64,000 bases of DNA from Prostheceraeus crozeri (lineage: Eukaryota > Platyhelminthes > Polycladida > Euryleptidae): the NCBI GenBank assembly GCA_907163375.1, contig CAJQUW010000942.1:1-64000 (forward strand). Direction: 5' to 3'. Made by a program: the position numbers and the translations under genes. The notes below the pieces were generated by a model. The model did no database searches and was not told the DNA's origin. It saw only the letters and a list, made by a program, of their open reading frames with translations. Numbering within the stretch: the stretch's first letter is position 1; each line of letters opens with the position of its first letter. This document shows positions 34,242 through 44,607 of the stretch, piece by piece.

Positions 34242-36002
34242 CCGTGTGTGCCAAAAGTCACGCAGTTTTTCATGTTGTCATCATATTGACAAAACTTGCT
34301 CAAATATCGAGACATTTATATTTATTTGATCAGATATGACCCGGGGTTTGTGAAAAGTGTAAAATTGGTTTCTTATTCATAGAAATTTTTCTTAAAATCA
34401 GAGCTAAACACATGTATTAGCTTTGATCACAGCAAAATTGCTGCAGCGTGCAATTGAAACAGCATCCATCAGGGGAATCAACTTAAGTCATCCAGATCAC
34501 GCGATAGAAGCTCAAGATATCTATGCCACTAAGAGCAGAAGATTACGACAAAGGTTCGGGAAAATTGTGATTGATGTTGAATGATGGTGACTCAGCAAAT
34601 TGAGCCAATGTTACACATTTGATAAAGCTATGCGTGACTCATCAGCTGTGAACAGAATTTCAGAACATCGCTTTTTGAGTGTGGCTAGGTGAACATGGAT
34701 TTACAGCAGAGAATCGAATGTGTCAAACTTTATTATTCTAACAATTGTAGCGCAGCTGTAACCTTAAGGGCTTACAAAACTGCACATAGACTTAGAGCTG
34801 ATCCCTTTAGTGCCACAACAATTAGTCGTCTGATTAAAAGATTCGAAGATACTGGGTCAGTCCTTGACTTGCCAAAATCTGGGCGACCCAGTCTTACTGA
34901 AGATAGGAAAGATGAAGTATGCGAGACGTTACAGCATTTACAGAAAGAAAACGTCTTTGGCGTGGCTTCCACAGCCCAGGTGTCTGCAGCAAGTGGCATC
35001 CCAAAACTAAGTGTGTGTCGCATCCTACGTGAAGAATTACAGTTCTATCCATACAAGCTGCAGCTAACTCAAATGATGAGTGAAGATGATCATCTTAAAT
35101 GAGTTCAATACGCACAATTCTTATTGAACCCAATTGACATTTTGCACTCCATTATGTGGACCGATGAAGCCTACTTTTCCGTGAATGGGTATGTGCACCG
35201 AAAGAATTGTGTTATTTGGGGTGCAGAAAGACCCAAATTGACTGTTAGTCAGCACTCCACTCTCCACAGGTGTGTGTTTGGATTGGATTTACTGCGAACA
35301 CAATGTTTCCTCCTTACTTCTTCACTGGAACAGTGACAGGTGACAACTATCGCTACATGTTGGAGAACCACGTTTTTCCCGAACTGCGTCGTAGACATCT
35401 GATTAATCAGGTGATATTCCAGCAAGATGGCGCGCCCTCATTTCTCGAAAGTGGTTAGGGATTTCTTGTCCGCTGAACTACCCGATACACGAAAAATATC
35501 TCGAGGATTTCCCCAAGCATGGCCGCCTAGCTCACCAGATTTATCACCTGTTGAGTACAATGAAAAGTCGAGTGTTTCACAATTTCGTTCCAAACAACTT
35601 GAACCAATTGAAAGAACGAATCAAAGAAATCGCATGAGGCATCGGTCAAGATGGGCTACAGCGTGCAGTTCATCATCTTCCACATAGACTAGAATGTGTT
35701 ATTGATCAAGATGGTGGACCATTTGAACATTTGTTATGATTCCTGATTTCTTAAATTTCTTGAAATAGCAGTTAATTCCGTGATAAGAAGTTTATAAAAA
35801 ATTACATGATTTTTATGGAAACATAAATTGTTTTCTACTCTGACTTAAAGAAAAAATTCAGTGAATAAGAAACTAATTTTACACTTTTCACAAACCCCGG
35901 GTCATATCTAATCAAATAAATATAAATGTCTCGATATTTGAGCAAGTTTTGTCAATATAATGACGAAAATATGAAAAACTGCGTGACTTTTGGCACACAC
36001 GG
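34242..36002 (+). mobile_element. Tc1/mariner-superfamily transposon with ~150-bp TIRs, 1,761 bp
   Basis: Starts CCGTGTGTGCCAAAAGTCAC and ends with its inverse, flanked by TA (34240-34241, 36003-36004). The inverted repeats extend about 150 bp with a few mismatches, much longer than the ~30 bp of typical mariners. It encodes a broken transposase. Confidence 0.92.
34689..35690 (+). pseudogene. Tc1/mariner-like transposase, decayed
   Basis: 34689-35102 has two helix-turn-helix regions (SATTISRLIKRFEDTGSVLD, KSGRPSLTEDRKDEV). After a frameshift comes IMWTDEAYFSVNGYVHRKN with the first catalytic Asp. Then in another frame come VWIGFTANTMFPPYFFTGTV and FQQDGAPS with the second Asp, and finally SSPDLSPVEYN with the third acidic position region. 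Four frames are needed, so it is inactive. It belongs to the arthropod-common IS630/Tc1/mariner group. Confidence 0.82.
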
Positions 36003-36263
36003 TATGTTTCTTGAATTACTGATTTAGTTCTGAAGCTTGCAGAAAAATAAATTGACTAGTTTTCGAAATCTGACCACTTTTCTTGATTTTCGTACTGCTT
36101 ACAAGTAACATGACCTGGAAAATAGGATAGAAAATGTGCCAAATGGCAAACATGACGGGAATTTATTATATACAATTTCATTCGTATTTAGTCAAAATAT
36201 GAGCTTCATTGATCGACTATTTTCCTCATTATCGATTTTTTTAGAAACCGTATGTGTATTTAA

Positions 36264-38262
36264 CGGTTGTCCGGTTTTCAGGGTATGTCATACCCTATGA
36301 CATGTTCAACGATTTGTAAATCCTAAAATAATCCACCGATTCTTTTGAAATTCCATGACTTTTGCTGAAATACGATGTTCTTTAAAAGTGTACAAGAGTT
36401 TTAAAATAGCGTATATAGTGTTCCTGTTATGTATGAATTGGCCCTGGAACGCCCAACAGGGTATATGATACCCTCCTATGTTTTGTGCGACTTTGGATAC
36501 ATACATTTTCATTTCTAGTTCGTAAAAATATCAGTGAATGCAAACGTTTCTTGTCGATGCTGCAACAGACTTCTCATTGGTCAACCGGTTGTCATGTGAG
36601 CATTGAATCACCCAGTAATGCATTGGCATCCTTGAGATTCTGCATTGGCACTTGAGATTCTCTCAGCGAGCTTGCTGTGATTCACTATCTACTATTTCAC
36701 TATCGATAACCGACTACTGCAAGTACCGCTAAAGCCATGAGCCGCCCTAAGCGCCTCTGTAAGGAGCAAGCCATCGCTATGATATTGCAACAGGATGAGT
36801 CAGATGAAGAAGACTTCAATATTGATGTTTTTGATAACGCTGCAGATGAGCCTATTCGGTCTAACCTGCCTATTGAAGATGAACTTCCTCCTGCTTCAGA
36901 TACGAACGATGATATATTAGATTTAGAATTTTTGCATGAGGTCGATAGAAGTGAATCTGATTCTGAAGAAGAAGACGAGGGGGAAACGTCATTCTCCCGT
37001 CAAGGTGCTGGTAGGCCTACTACTATTGTGGCTCCTTCCGGTCATGTTTGGTACGATCATGAACCATCAAATGTTGGACGAGAACCATCAAGAAATATTA
37101 TTCGATTCTCGAAAGGACCTGCACCAGGTATAAATCCCGAAAATGAACGAGAAGCAATACTCATCTTTTTGGATAAAACTCTGGACGAAGTAGTCTTGTA
37201 CACAAATCTTCAAGGTAGGCGGATTATACACGAATGGAACAGAGGAAATCCATCCAGGAGAAAAGTGTTTGTTTCAACCGACAAACCGCCAGAAGAAAGA
37301 TACCCGTGTATTCTATGACGATCAGGGAGGTATATTGGTTTCGTTTTGGGACAAGGGAAGGAAACCGGTTCTTCTTTTGGAATCGAATTGTTGCTGTTCC
37401 CGATGTTGGAGAAAAACCATGTACAGTCAAGTTATACAATGAGACGAAATCCGGAGTTGATGTTGCTGATAAGCGTGTGAGAGGTTTGTCATGCAAACGG
37501 AAATGCCGAAGATGGGCATTTGCGATATTTTCAAACATGGTCGATGTGGCAGGCAATAATGGTGCAATTCTGCATTACAACAAACATCCAAATATCGTAC
37601 AAAAAAGTGAACAGCATTACACATTTCTCAAAAATTGTGGATACCAACTGATCGATGCTCATATCAAAAGAAGGATTATCAATGAGACAGGCATTTTGAA
37701 AAAGTCAAAAGCAGCAATATAAGACCTGGGCTACGAGGTACGAGCTCAATCTCCATCCCTTCACCCAATTCGTCTTCAAAAGAGCAAGAGATGCTCTTTT
37801 TGTCCCTATTCACGTGATAGAAAAACGTTCGTTTGCTGCAGCAAATGCAAAAAACGATCTGTAATGAGCTTAGATCATATTTTTGTATTCATTGTGAAGA
37901 ATTGTCGTGATTTTGTTTTCTCTATTGACCTCAGCAATCATGCAGACCTGATGAATAATTTTGAGTGTTAAAAACATTTTACAGTATACACATGTATACA
38001 GAAATTTTTGGGATTACAATGACGCTTTTTGTTTCTGTATAATGATAATAATAGTAGCAAAAATACTTAGATGTTAAATACTTTATATCAAACTTGATAA
38101 AAAACAAATAATAAACTTATATCATTGTAATTAGGAAAAGAAGCAATCATAAGGAGTATCGATTTGTAATTATAATATGACATAATATCGTTTTTTATGA
38201 ACAGGATATGACATACCCTTTGCGGCCTTTTAACACTTTCGAACATCAAGACCGGACAACCG
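36264..38262 (+). mobile_element. piggyBac-superfamily element, internally deleted, 1,999 bp
   Basis: Begins CGGTTGTCCGGT after TTAA (36260-36263) and ends ACCGGACAACCG before TTAA (38263-38266). A second inverted motif GGTATGTCATACCC lies just inside. It is a different family from the piggyBac at 989-4753. Confidence 0.92.
36737..37900 (+). pseudogene. piggyBac transposase with the catalytic core deleted
   Basis: 36737-37318 starts MSRPKRLCKEQAIAMIL, with a long acidic N-terminus. It jumps, without the FFDNYF-type catalytic region, into the C-terminal half carrying SGVDVADKRV (the position of MGGVDLMD in complete relatives). 37320-37722 then continues after a frameshift through a helical region. 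From 37,730 a cysteine-rich tail (CSFCPYSRDRKTFVCCSKC) matches the usual C-terminal zinc-binding domain. The deletion removes catalytic residues, so any mobility would be in trans. Confidence 0.75.
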
Positions 38263-38266
38263 TTAA

Positions 38267-39662
38267 TGAATATAATATAATTTCTTTACACCGAGAACTT
38301 AAAAAAATGCGCCATGCACAACTATCATTTAAGAAGATTTAGTAGATAACTTCTATTCTAAATTCTTTGAAAGTAGACCATTTTGTCGGTTAGATTTTGT
38401 TTTAAAAAATATTTTTTTAATTTCAAATTTGCTGAATCTCATGCACCTATATGCATGGTAACAAAAAAGCTCCTCTGCTGACAATATTGTTTTATGCTTG
38501 AATGTTTTGTTTACAACATACTAAAAAATGAAGCAGATTCATCGACACTTTATTGAGGAAAAATGTGACGATACTACACAATATGCAGCGATATTACACG
38601 AAACAGCACAGACAGTTCAGCTTTCTATGCTGCCGACGTCGAGAAGCAGCAAACGTTTCACTAACGATATGACTTTATTTGATGCCAATGACTTTAAAAA
38701 TTAGTCTAGATATTGGTCATTGTTTGATTCCAAACTGCAAAGCTTTATCGAGTATTATTAATAGCACGGCAGCAGGCTCTTCGTGTGTGTGTGCGCGCTC
38801 CAGCTGTCTAACTTTCTCTCTCATTTGTCTTGAGATGTGTGAAAGAGATGCATAATTAAGGACTACTATAAATAGATATCATTCCTTTTTTAGAAATTTG
38901 ATCTTATTCCATTGATATAGGTCTACTCTTACGGATTTCATCGTTTTTCTTTCGGGAGATATTAAAGTCTTGCAATTAGCAGTTGGAAATGCAAAACACC
39001 CTTGGGTTTATTTGACTTGGTCCACACACATCTTACGAAGATGGTATATAGAAAAGAGATCAAAAATTTCTTGATATTCACTATTAGGTCTTTGTATCCG
39101 ACCATCAGTCTGATATTTCAAAAGGCATACACGTCTGAAATTGTATTTCTGAACGTCTGTTGTGCAACAAAGGTCAATATACATTCTGTTGCTTTTCCCT
39201 TCATGCTCTTATGGGAATAGCTCAACATTTGTTCAATGCGATGGAGAGCCAAATGTCTGAAACCTCTAAAGAGGATCGAATGTCTAACCGCTCTGTCTGC
39301 AAAAATTTCACAAATGTAACGACCGGGATATCCGGGGGGGGGGGGGTTCGTAACGACCAGGATGTTGGTAATTTCTAAATTTTCAGAATAACCACTTTCC
39401 GGAAACTACTACAACTTTCAGGAACGCTACATAAAACAATTACGATGTGACATTCAGTATCTAGCAGGACTGGCGCTGGGATTGGGCTACCAAAAATCCA
39501 TCCCAATCCCAATAAGCCCTCTACCAACACATTACACATGTAATCGTTGACAAAAGTCAGTACATTGCAAATGTTTTCGGGTTGTGCTTAGCAGTTAATT
39601 TACTGAGTCTTCAGTCTGACCTTGCCACTCGAATTCGAACATTGAGAGTTCTTTGTGTGATT
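38267..39662. other. No recognisable gene; 13-nt G tract at about 39.34 kb
   Basis: AT-rich, with one G13-type tract placed between two copies of GTAACGACC(G/A)GGAT. No coding similarity. This is the left flank of the giant-TIR element, and it does not match the Gypsy sequence on its right flank. Confidence 0.5.
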
Positions 39663-39689
39663 AGTAGTAACAAAAGGTCCAGAATAAAC

Positions 39690-42062
39690 ACAGCGCGCCC
39701 CCCCCCTCTGGAACGACAGAGGTTGTGGTCTGTCGTGGTGTGCCGGCCAGGTTGGTTCACAACATGTTCGCTGACTCCCCCCCCCTCTGCAACGACAGAG
39801 TGTGAGACTCGAGTGAGTTGGTCCGACCGCCTGGTTGACTTGGGCGACCGTCCAGGTTGACGTGGGCGACCGTCTAGGTTGACGTGGGCGACCGTCTAGG
39901 TTGACATGGGCGACCGTCTAGGTTGTCGTGGATGGTGAAATGGCTGCCAGATTCGGATTCAGCGTAAAATTCTGCATCTGTGGTGTGATTTCCAGCTCAA
40001 TCGGCGAGAAAAACTGTTTCTTCAAATTTTGGCAGAGTTAAAATGTGGGACGTTTTGGTGTGTAGGGCCCAAACGTATCCTCGGATGAGAAAACGGAGGC
40101 CAGATTCGGATTCAGCGTGAAATTCTGCATCTGTATGGTGAATTTGAAAGCAATCGGAGAGAAAAAATTTTTCGCTGACGTCCCCCCCCCCTCTGGACAG
40201 CTTGCTTCGATTTTGGCTTCCAGTGGACGGATTTTGTCGTGCGATAGCTCGTTTGAAAGCTAAGAGTGAGACGAATTCAGTGAAAGAATCGGCTTGTTCC
40301 TATCTGTCTTCGTTTAGATGTGAGACGCCATTTAAGATTTTGGGACATTGGCGAAAAACGACAGAGTTAGAATTTGGGATGTTTTGGGCTGTAGCTTCAA
40401 AACGAACCATCGGATGGGAAAACGGATTTCAGATTCGGATTCAGCGTGAAATTCTGCATCTGTATGGTGAGTTTCAAGTCAATCGGAGAGAAAAAATTTT
40501 CAACATTTTTCGAAAAAACGACAGAGTTAGAATTTGGGACGTTTTGGTGTGTAGCACCCAAACGAAGCATCGGATGAGAAAACGGAGGCCAGATTCGGAA
40601 TCTACGTGAAATTTTGGGTTAGGAAGGACGTTTCCAGCGAAATCGGAGAGAAAAAATTTTTCGCTGACGTCCCCCCCCCCTCTGGACAGCTTGCTTCGAT
40701 TTTGGCTTCCAGTGGACGGATTTTGTCGTGCGATAGCTCGTTTGAAAGCTAAGAGTGAGACAAATTCAGTGAAAGAATCGGCTTGTTCCTATCTGTCTTC
40801 GTTTAGATGTGAGACGCCATTTAAGATTTTGGGACATTGGCGAAAAACGACAGAGTTAGAATTTGGGATGTTTTGGGCTCTAGCTTCAAAACGAAGCATC
40901 GGATGGGAAAACGGATTTCAGATTCGGATTCAGCGTGAAATTCTGCATCTGTATGGTGAGTTTCAAGTCAATCGGAGAGAAAAAATTTTCAACATTTTTC
41001 GAAAAAACGACAGAGTTAGAATTTGGGACGTTTTGGTGTGTAGCACCCAAACGAAGCATCGGATGAGAAAACGGAGGCCAGATTCGGAATCTACGTGAAA
41101 TTTTGGGTTAGGAAGGACGTTTCCAGCGAAATCGGAGAGAAAAAATTTTTCGCTGACGTCCCCCCCCCTTTGTTCTAACTTTGGTTCTAGTGGACGGATT
41201 TTGTTCGTTCGACTTGCATTGGAAAGAGGATGAAACACTGCTCGACCGCATTTTTCGTTGCGAGTCAATCGGAGCAGCCGTTCAAAAGTTAGAGCGGTTA
41301 CAAGATTTTAGGTCGGAGCTCGCTTACCTGAAAAAATCCTAAGTGTCAGAGTGACTTTGTATGGGTAAAATTTTGAAAATTTTCCAAAGTGTGGAATTTC
41401 GACCTGGGACCGTCACCAAAACATTTTTCATCAAATTTTGAAATTTCACTGACGTCCCCCCCCCTTTGTTCTAACTTTGGTTCTAGTGGACGGATTTTGT
41501 TCGTTCGACTTGCATTGGAAAGAGGATGAAACACTGCTCGACCGCATTTTTCGTTGCGAGTCAATCGGAGCAGCCGTTCAAAAGTTAGAGCGGTTACAAG
41601 ATTTTAGGTCGGAGCTCGCTTACCTGAAAAAATCCTAAGTGTCAGAGTGAGTTTGTATGGGTAAAATTTTGAAAATTTTCCAAAGTGTGGAATTTCGACC
41701 TGGGACCGTCACCAAAACATTTTTCATCAAATTTTGAAATTTCACTGACGTCCCCCCCCCCTTTGTTCTAACTTTGGTTCTAGTGGACGGATTTTGTTCG
41801 TTCGACTTGCATTGGAAAGAGGATGAAACACTGCTCGACCGCATTTTTCGTTGCGAGTCAATCGGAGCAGCCGTTCAAAAGTTAGAGCGGTTACAAGATT
41901 TTAGGTCGGAGCTCGCTTACCTGAAAAAATCCTAAGTGTCAGAGTGAGTTTGTATGGGAAAAATTTTGAAAATTTTCCAAAGTGTAGAATTTCGACCTGG
42001 GACCGTCACCAAAACATTTTTCATCAAATTTTGAAATTTCACTGACGTCCCCCCCCCTCTGG
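39690..42062 (+). repeat. Tandem array of C-tract-bearing units
   Basis: Eight runs of 8-10 C (near 39.70, 39.78, 40.19, 40.67, 41.16, 41.46, 41.75 and 42.05 kb), most preceded by GCTGACGT or ACTGACGT. Each run starts a unit of about 80-490 bp. Two related unit types share TAGTGGACGGATTTTGT or CAGTGGACGGATTTTGT. The longer type contains a ~140-bp sub-repeat (GACAGAGTTAGAATTTGGGA ... AGATTCGGATTCAGCGTGAA). The outermost part also has a short GTTGACGTGGGCGACCGTCT repeat. Apparent ORFs across these units are poorly protein-like and differ between unit types. Confidence 0.85.
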
Positions 42063-42610
42063 ACAGCTTGCTTCGATTTTGGCTTCCAGTGGACGGATTT
42101 TGTCGTGCGATAGCTCGTTTGAAAGCTAAGAGTGAGACAAATTCAGTGAAAGAATCGGCTTGTTCCTATCTGTCTTCGTTTAGATGTGAGATGCCATTTA
42201 AGATTTTGGGACATTGGCGAAAAACGACAGAGTTAGAATTTGGGACGTTTTGGGCTCTAGCTTCAAAACGAAGCATCGGATGGGAAAACGGATTTCAGAT
42301 TTGGAATCAGCGTCAGATTCTTTATCTGTATGGTGAGTTTCATGTCAATCGGAGAGTTTCAAGTCATCAGCGAGAAAAATTTTCAACATTTTTCGGAAAA
42401 ACGACAGAGTTAGAATTTTTGCGATGGCTGCCTACTGTAGAGCCAAAACGAAGCATCGGATGGGAAAACGGAGGCCAGATTCGGATTCAGCGTCAAATTC
42501 TACATGGAAATGGTGTATTTCCAGCTCAATCGGAGCACTAGAACCGGAGATAGACGGGATTTTTAGTGTTTGGATGATGGGTATTACGTCATCAGCTGAT
42601 CGCCACACAC

Positions 42611-42618
42611 TATATAAG
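42611..42618 (+). promoter_or_regulatory. TATA box of an inward transcript in the left TIR
   Basis: TATATAAG; a start about 30 nt downstream would give a short leader ending at a consensus 5' splice site (AG/GTAGGT, GT at 42667). No acceptor or protein is assigned. Confidence 0.5.
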
Positions 42619-43098
42619 CTGGGAACCGACGGAGACTTGTCATTTAGAGGAGAACGATTGTCAGAGGTAGGTCGTCTCTCTGAGCTCCGATGATAGCTTC
42701 GGACATTCCAAATTCCAAGTTTCTGTAAGAAACCGACTTAGAAAATTTCATTGCTGATATCAGCTAAGCCGTCAGACTTAGAGGTTCGCCAGGAGATGGC
42801 CTTCGTCTCCAGGCCATAAAAGACTCCAAAACTTTAAAGGCTCGTAACTTTGCTTCTACAAGTCCGTTTGACTTGATTCAAAAAAGGTTCGGTCGCTATT
42901 GACCTGCCCTAAGTGATGGACTACTTATAAAATTTCATAAGTAGTGCTAAAAAGTTGAAAATTTTAAATTCACTAGTTTTGGAGGTTTTCTGGGGTTTTC
43001 GACCCTGCTGAAGTCAATGAAAGCATTTTTAATGATGTCTGAGCCAGTCTTCTCATGGTATAAGCGGCTTTTCACTGAAAGCGAGCAAGACACGGAGA

Positions 43099-43326
43099 GT
43101 TTTGCTGTAATATTCCACTGACAGGGTGTTCCTTCGGGACGGCGGACGATGCCGTAGTGATAAGTGTGGCAAGGGAATGTGTCATATTTAAGACCGTAAC
43201 CGCTGGGACAACTCATGTCTCATGTTGGGCATTTGACACAGCTCTCAACGTAGCACTTTGAACGCCAATCGGTTGAGTCTTAGCTATCTTGTCATGGGTG
43301 GCCTCTAAACATCTCCATTGCAAAAC
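43099..43326 (+). ncRNA. Structured RNA domain, copy A
   Basis: Closed by a 7-bp helix GTTTTGC/GCAAAAC. Inside are the motifs shared with copies B, C and D: TGTAATA, GTTCC-TTCG-GGAC (a cUUCGg tetraloop in this sense), GGCGG...GCCGTAG, an AACC motif before a hairpin TGGGAC/GTCTCA (with a G-U pair), and ATGTTG...CAACGT. The G-U pairs and the UUCG loop favour transcription in the plus direction. Family unknown. Reading frames across it on the minus strand lack support. Confidence 0.7.
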
Positions 43327-43350
43327 GCTGGTGAATCAAGCTCTCTACGG

Positions 43351-43436
43351 CTTGCTATCAAGTAGATCAAAGCAATAACTTGGGATGTTTCCTCAAGGTT
43401 TTCAAGTATGCTGAGTTCAAATCTGCTATCAGATTT
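43351..43436 (+). ncRNA. Two CUAU-loop hairpins (H0, H1)
   Basis: CTTG-CTAT-CAAG (43351-43362) and AAATCTG-CTAT-CAGATTT (43419-43436): same loop, unrelated stems. Confidence 0.65.
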
Positions 43437-43694
43437 CAAATTTAACTAAGACTAAGGCAGCTTTGAGGGGTTAGATCCCAGCTACTGTTCACTACCTTTG
43501 ACTCGGCGTTGCTGTTACCACTTCGGGGCAGTGACAATGATGTCTTCAGCTGTAAAGAGCGGGTATCGGGGAAGATCTCTCACTTCCCTAGTGATCAGTA
43601 CAAGGCCTTCGGGCTGTCGACGGGATCGAGTGCCACTCACTACACTCAAATCTATCATTCCTCACTAAGTGTAAATTACTGACTATACATTTGT

Positions 43695-43753
43695 CCTGCT
43701 ATCAGGTTATTTTTGACTTGCTATCTAGTTGAATAGTCTCTTGCTATCAAGAG
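43695..43753 (+). ncRNA. Three CUAU-loop hairpins (H2-H4) preceding RNA copy C
   Basis: CCTG-CTAT-CAGG (43695-43706), ACTTG-CTAT-CTAGT (43716-43729, one mismatch) and CTCTTG-CTAT-CAAGAG (43738-43753). The same trio precedes copy D at 46.81-46.87 kb. Confidence 0.65.
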
Positions 43754-43766
43754 ATTCACTTCTACT

Positions 43767-43987
43767 CATAAAGCACATCATCGCTGTAATACCTCCTTTG
43801 CTCGAGCGTTCCTTCGGGACGGCGGGTACTGCCGTAGAGGGATTGTGTTGCACGGGTTGTTCGTCGTTTGTTAGACCGAAACCTCTGAGCCGTTGCTCAT
43901 GTTGGGCGTTCGACTTCATACTCAACGTGACGCTTTCTTTCGCCAGGTCAGAGTACTTCAGCCATTCGACAAAGGTTAGTCTTTATG
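43767..43987 (+). ncRNA. Structured RNA domain, copy C
   Basis: Closed by CATAAAG/CTTTATG. It has the cUUCGg hairpin, ACGGC/GCCGT hairpin, TGAGC-CGTT-GCTCA hairpin and the CATGTTG/CAACGTG helix with a U-G pair. Very similar to copy D; diverged from A and B. Confidence 0.72.
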
Positions 43988-44135
43988 ATATGGAGTAGAG
44001 TGAAATGTAATTCATTAGATGTCCCTTCAATGATTGCTCCCATGATAAACGTTGATGAGACAAATGAAATGATTCTCATCTTCCCTTTTCAATGATTGAA
44101 ATCTACTAACACACTACCGTATAATCGGCCACTAT

Positions 44136-44205
44136 GGGGCAAGACATGATAGAGCCTTCAATGCGCTTTGCCCTGGGCAGTCTTTAGACTGGCGAATACT
44201 ATCAT
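44136..44205 (+). ncRNA. HDV-like self-cleaving ribozyme, copy 1
   Basis: P1 GGGGCAA/TTGCCCT (44136-44142 with 44168-44174, first pair G-U). P2 ATGATAG/CTATCAT (44146-44152 with 44199-44205). P3 AGC/GCT with a 9-nt L3. P4 CAGTC-TTTA-GACTG (44178-44191). J4/2 is GCGAATA with the predicted catalytic C at 44193. The order P1-P2-P3-P3'-P1'-P4-P4'-P2' is the HDV double pseudoknot. L3 is longer than usual, so activity is less certain than for copy 2. It lies just upstream of the TATA box of the 88-aa ORF. Confidence 0.8.
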
Positions 44206-44206
44206 T

Positions 44207-44232
44207 AAGTTGAATCTGCTATCAGTCAACTT
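44207..44232 (+). ncRNA. CUAU-loop hairpin H5
   Basis: AAGTTGA(AT)CTG-CTAT-CAG-TCAACTT, directly downstream of ribozyme copy 1. Confidence 0.65.
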
Positions 44233-44256
44233 GAACGTTGCGTCGCATTAGAGGGG

Positions 44257-44264
44257 TATATAAA
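44257..44264 (+). promoter_or_regulatory. TATA box of the 88-aa TIR ORF
   Basis: TATATAAA, 27 nt before the ATG at 44291, implying a leader of at most a few nucleotides. Confidence 0.65.
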
Positions 44265-44290
44265 CCACTGCCTCTCATTCCATTTCAATC

Positions 44291-44557
44291 ATGCAGACGC
44301 CGAACAGTCAAGTCAGCTCTCCTCGCGGACCGCAGTTAAGGCCGCGAAATTTATTTGAGGAGTTTGTCAGGCTAGAGGAGCAAGACAGAGTTTTTAATAA
44401 TCTTGCTCGGATTGGCAATCCGATGACAGCAACTGCTGTCAATCCAACGGAATGGCGCTACATTCCACTTTTTAGCCATGTACCAGTTAGTGTGGAAGTC
44501 GACAGTGTTACCAAAGAGAGAGTCAAAGACTCTCTCAGTAGAATTGGTAGGGTGTAA
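44291..44557 (+). CDS. 88-aa protein of unknown function, left TIR copy
   Basis: Starts MQTPNSQVSSPRGPQLRPRN. The N-terminus is Pro/Ser/Arg-rich; the middle (RNLFEEFVRLEEQDRVF) is probably helical, with a short C-terminal region. No domain recognised and no membrane segment. Support: a TATA box 27 nt upstream, a good ATG, and perfect conservation in the right TIR. Caution: a 9-bp hairpin (GAGAGAGTC-AAA-GACTCTCTC, 44516-44536) overlaps its 3' end, and the region is rich in RNA structure, so a non-coding transcript is possible. The ribozyme at 44608 starts 51 nt after the stop and would cut this transcript. Confidence 0.5.
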   Translation: MQTPNSQVSSPRGPQLRPRNLFEEFVRLEEQDRVFNNLARIGNPMTATAVNPTEWRYIPLFSHVPVSVEVDSVTKERVKDSLSRIGRV

Positions 44558-44607
44558 GATGACATTACTCCCGAGAACGAACCATCGGCTCTCTTAAGGA
44601 CCACCAT

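Noticed and set aside
39333-39346. G13 tract left of the giant element as part of its G/C-tract array
   Set aside because: It is outside the inverted repeat, in G rather than C orientation, and lacks the TGACGT context.
40202-41098. Two near-identical 135-codon ORFs (and shorter mirrors on the right arm) in the C-tract units
   Set aside because: They follow tandem repeat units, differ by unit type, have no protein-like pattern and no promoter; the repetition explains the open frames.
42947-43216. 89-codon minus-strand ORF and similar 66- and 159-codon frames over RNA copies C and B
   Set aside because: They lie antisense to the structured RNA copies. Conservation follows base pairing rather than reading frame, and translations of the copies do not align as protein.
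43099-43326. RNA domain as a group I or group II intron, or hammerhead ribozyme
   Set aside because: No group I P7/S motif, no group II domain V, and no CUGANGA/GAAA hammerhead core found.
43555-43620. A second possible pseudoknot with GGGGAAG/CTTCCCT and GATCTC/GGGATC near a UUCG hairpin
   Set aside because: It resembles the HDV layout but lacks room for P3/L3 and the J4/2 motif; kept only as local hairpins.
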